A stretch of DNA of 64,000 nucleotides, taken from contig NZ_FNCH01000022.1 of the NCBI RefSeq assembly GCF_900100705.1, forward strand, positions 1-64,000, read 5' to 3'. The position numbers and the translations under genes were made by a program. This document shows, in pieces, positions 62,517 through 64,000 of this stretch (positions within the stretch are counted from its first letter, which is position 1; every line of letters begins with the position of its first letter). Origin of the DNA: Pedobacter terrae (GTDB lineage: Bacteria; Bacteroidota; Bacteroidia; Sphingobacteriales; Sphingobacteriaceae). Below the pieces are notes generated by a model. The model was not told the DNA's origin. It saw only the letters and a list, made by a program, of their open reading frames with translations, and made no database searches.

Positions 62517-63800
62517 TTAACTGTTTGCTTTGATGATTTCAACCATAGCTTTTAATTTGTAATATTCCCGGTCTGTAGAACCGGCATAACTGACACTATA
62601 GAATCTGATGTTGCCCATCGGGTCAAAAACAATCTTGGTAGGGGTCGCCTGAATGTCGTATGTTTTGTTGGGCTCGTCACGTAAAACGTCTAATGTAATT
62701 CCCCTTTTTGCTATAAAGCTTTTAATTGCTGGCTGTTCTTCATAAAGGTTGACCACAAACAGCTGGAATTCTTCCTTCTTATAATCCGCTACTACCTTTT
62801 CAAATCCGGCAAAAGCTGAAACACAAGGCGTACACCCTGTGGTCCAGAAATCGATTACCATGATCTTACCCTTATAATCAGAGAAGTTTACAGTCTTGCC
62901 GTCCAGGTCGATCAGTGATATGTCTTTAGCATGCTGTTTAGCAGTTAAAATGGGAATCTTTTTTGTATTATCATTTGGATCCAACATTGTTCCCTGAAAT
63001 GGTATTTTGCTATCTGCGATGTACAATTTTTCAACTTCCTTATAATACTTTTGGTAGGCCACATCCTGCAGAGACTTGATCAGTTCCTGTAGTCCGTCCT
63101 CATTTCCATTTACTTTTTTGTAAACTTCTCTCAAAGTAGCTACTAGTTTAGGATTTGAATCAGCATTTCTCACTGCCTCAATAAGTAGATCTAAAGCCTT
63201 TTGTTGCTGACCTGCTGCAGCCAAAACAATAGCATAACGGTTCAGGTAATTGGATTTTGAGTCTTTGAAATACTTTGCGTCTCTCATGCTTTTAATTGTT
63301 GAAGATCGCGTTATATTTTTCATCGCGGTTGTTACATTACCCAATTTCGCATTGGCCATGGCGTTTACTTCCAGCAGAACACGCATCCTGTCTAAAGTTA
63401 ATTCATCATTGGTCTTAACTTTATCCAACCTATCCAAATACTCCCGGGAAACTTGTTCGACAAGATTTAAATTCTTACTATCTTCTACCAAATACTCCAG
63501 GGCATAGGTAAAATCCAGGAGTTCTATGAAAGAAAATTCCGGATGGCTTTTAGTATAATACCGGTATTTTTCTAAATTTCCTTTAGCCAGCCAGCCTACA
63601 GCCAATGAACTCCGGTAGTCATTATATCGCGCAACTTTGGTCTTGTCCTCAGGTTTTTCCCGAAGCATTTCCTGATAGTATTTCTCTTTGTCTTCTACTT
63701 TAACAAGCAGGTTAAAATCGTCGTAATTGTACTTGTTTTTTTTCGGTTGTTGCGCCCAGGCCGAGCTGGAAATCAACAGGAACAATAGTATTTTTTTCAT
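62517..63800 (-). CDS. TlpA-family thioredoxin-fold protein with GCTPC active site
   Basis: A 427-residue protein with signal peptide about 1-17 (SSAWAQ). The helical region (about 20-260) contains VLLEVNAMANAKLGN and SNYLNRYAIVLAAAGQQQKALD. Thioredoxin fold with FWTTGCTPCVSAF (Cys323/Cys326) and a final IVFDPMGNIRFYSVSYAGSTDREYYKLKAMVE. It is a paralogue of the downstream gene, sharing even the C-terminal YAGS-D-EFYKLKAMVE pattern. Its stop lies 10 bp before that gene's start, so they are probably one operon. Confidence 0.9.
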   Translation of the reverse strand: MKKILLFLLISSSAWAQQPKKNKYNYDDFNLLVKVEDKEKYYQEMLREKPEDKTKVARYNDYRSSLAVGWLAKGNLEKYRYYTKSHPEFSFIELLDFTYALEYLVEDSKNLNLVEQVSREYLDRLDKVKTNDELTLDRMRVLLEVNAMANAKLGNVTTAMKNITRSSTIKSMRDAKYFKDSKSNYLNRYAIVLAAAGQQQKALDLLIEAVRNADSNPKLVATLREVYKKVNGNEDGLQELIKSLQDVAYQKYYKEVEKLYIADSKIPFQGTMLDPNDNTKKIPILTAKQHAKDISLIDLDGKTVNFSDYKGKIMVIDFWTTGCTPCVSAFAGFEKVVADYKKEEFQLFVVNLYEEQPAIKSFIAKRGITLDVLRDEPNKTYDIQATPTKIVFDPMGNIRFYSVSYAGSTDREYYKLKAMVEIIKANS

Positions 63801-63820
63801 GATATGTGTTTTATTTATCT

Positions 63821-64000
63821 CTATTTAATCAATTCTGCAAGCGTGTTAAGCAAAGCCTTACCTCTTAAATCTTTGCCAACGATTTTACCCTTAGGATCAA
63901 CCAATACATTTGCGGGAATAGAGGAAATGTTATACAGTTGTGTCACTTCGCTTTTGGAGGCTTTGAAGTCACATACCTGCTTCCAGGGAAGTTTGTCCTC
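63821..64000 (-). CDS. TlpA/thioredoxin-fold protein, C-terminal part (cut by window edge)
   Basis: A minus-strand frame open from the window end to a TAG at 63821-63823, giving 59 residues. LPWKQVCDFKASKSEVTQLY, ISSIPANVLVDPKGKIVGKDLRG and the closing helix match the end of a TlpA-type thioredoxin fold, including the cis-Pro segment (SIPANVLVDPKG). It is the fourth member of the cluster, 20 bp upstream of the GCTPC protein. The active site is outside the window. Confidence 0.85.
   Translation of the reverse strand, partial: EDKLPWKQVCDFKASKSEVTQLYNISSIPANVLVDPKGKIVGKDLRGKALLNTLAELIK

Overview
The window looks like chromosome from a Bacteroidota bacterium of the Sphingobacteriaceae, most like Pedobacter. 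It is AT-rich, has three SusC/SusD-type outer-membrane uptake pairs, lipoprotein signal peptides ending in Cys-Lys-Lys, DUF4249 with a TonB-dependent receptor, LytS/LytTR signalling, TlpA thioredoxins, and promoter-like TAnnTTTG boxes. No rRNA, tRNA, CRISPR array or prophage was seen. The only hint of an insertion sequence is a transposase tail at the left edge.

Layout. 1-2428: transposase tail, accA with a strong terminator, then a 1 kb non-coding stretch holding a tandemly duplicated block of hairpins. 2429-3988: a secreted S10 serine carboxypeptidase. 4192-21920: a starch/maltodextrin utilisation locus read leftward (LacI regulator, SusC, SusD, SusE/F, periplasmic GH13, beta-phosphoglucomutase, GH65 phosphorylase, second periplasmic GH13, MFS sugar carrier, GH13 lipoprotein). 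The logic is surface binding and cutting, TonB-driven import, periplasmic trimming, MFS uptake of maltose, then phosphorolysis to glucose and beta-glucose-1-phosphate, which becomes glucose-6-phosphate. 22233-24252: response regulator, DUF6717 protein and DNA polymerase IV. 24914-27388: a DUF4965/DUF5127/DUF1793 glutaminase-type protein.

27765-45739: a tight 11-gene leftward operon with two SusC/SusD pairs, each followed by a fasciclin lipoprotein, then surface lipoproteins with delta-60 propeller, inactive phosphodiesterase-like/LamG, DUF1735-PA14 and PKD-F5/8 modules. It encodes no recognisable hydrolase. A perfect TAAAACGTTTTA palindrome sits in its candidate core promoter. Near-copies occur upstream, inside the first SusC gene, and in front of the glutaminase-type gene, suggesting one regulon under a LacI protein encoded elsewhere.

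46271-64000: SulP transporter, PRISE-type reductase with a divergent AraC regulator, small lipoprotein, retropepsin-like aspartyl protease, VOC protein, a non-coding patch that may be a mobile-element relic, PAP2 phosphatase, DUF4249/TonB receptor pair with a divergent LytS/LytTR system, and a tandem cluster of four TlpA-type thioredoxin proteins, the last cut by the window edge.

The most unusual features are the binding-only double-SusCD operon with its shared operator, the apparently dead phosphodiesterase fold in it, and many palindromic or short tandem repeats inside the starch locus. Two of these repeats lie inside the 5' coding ends of genes.
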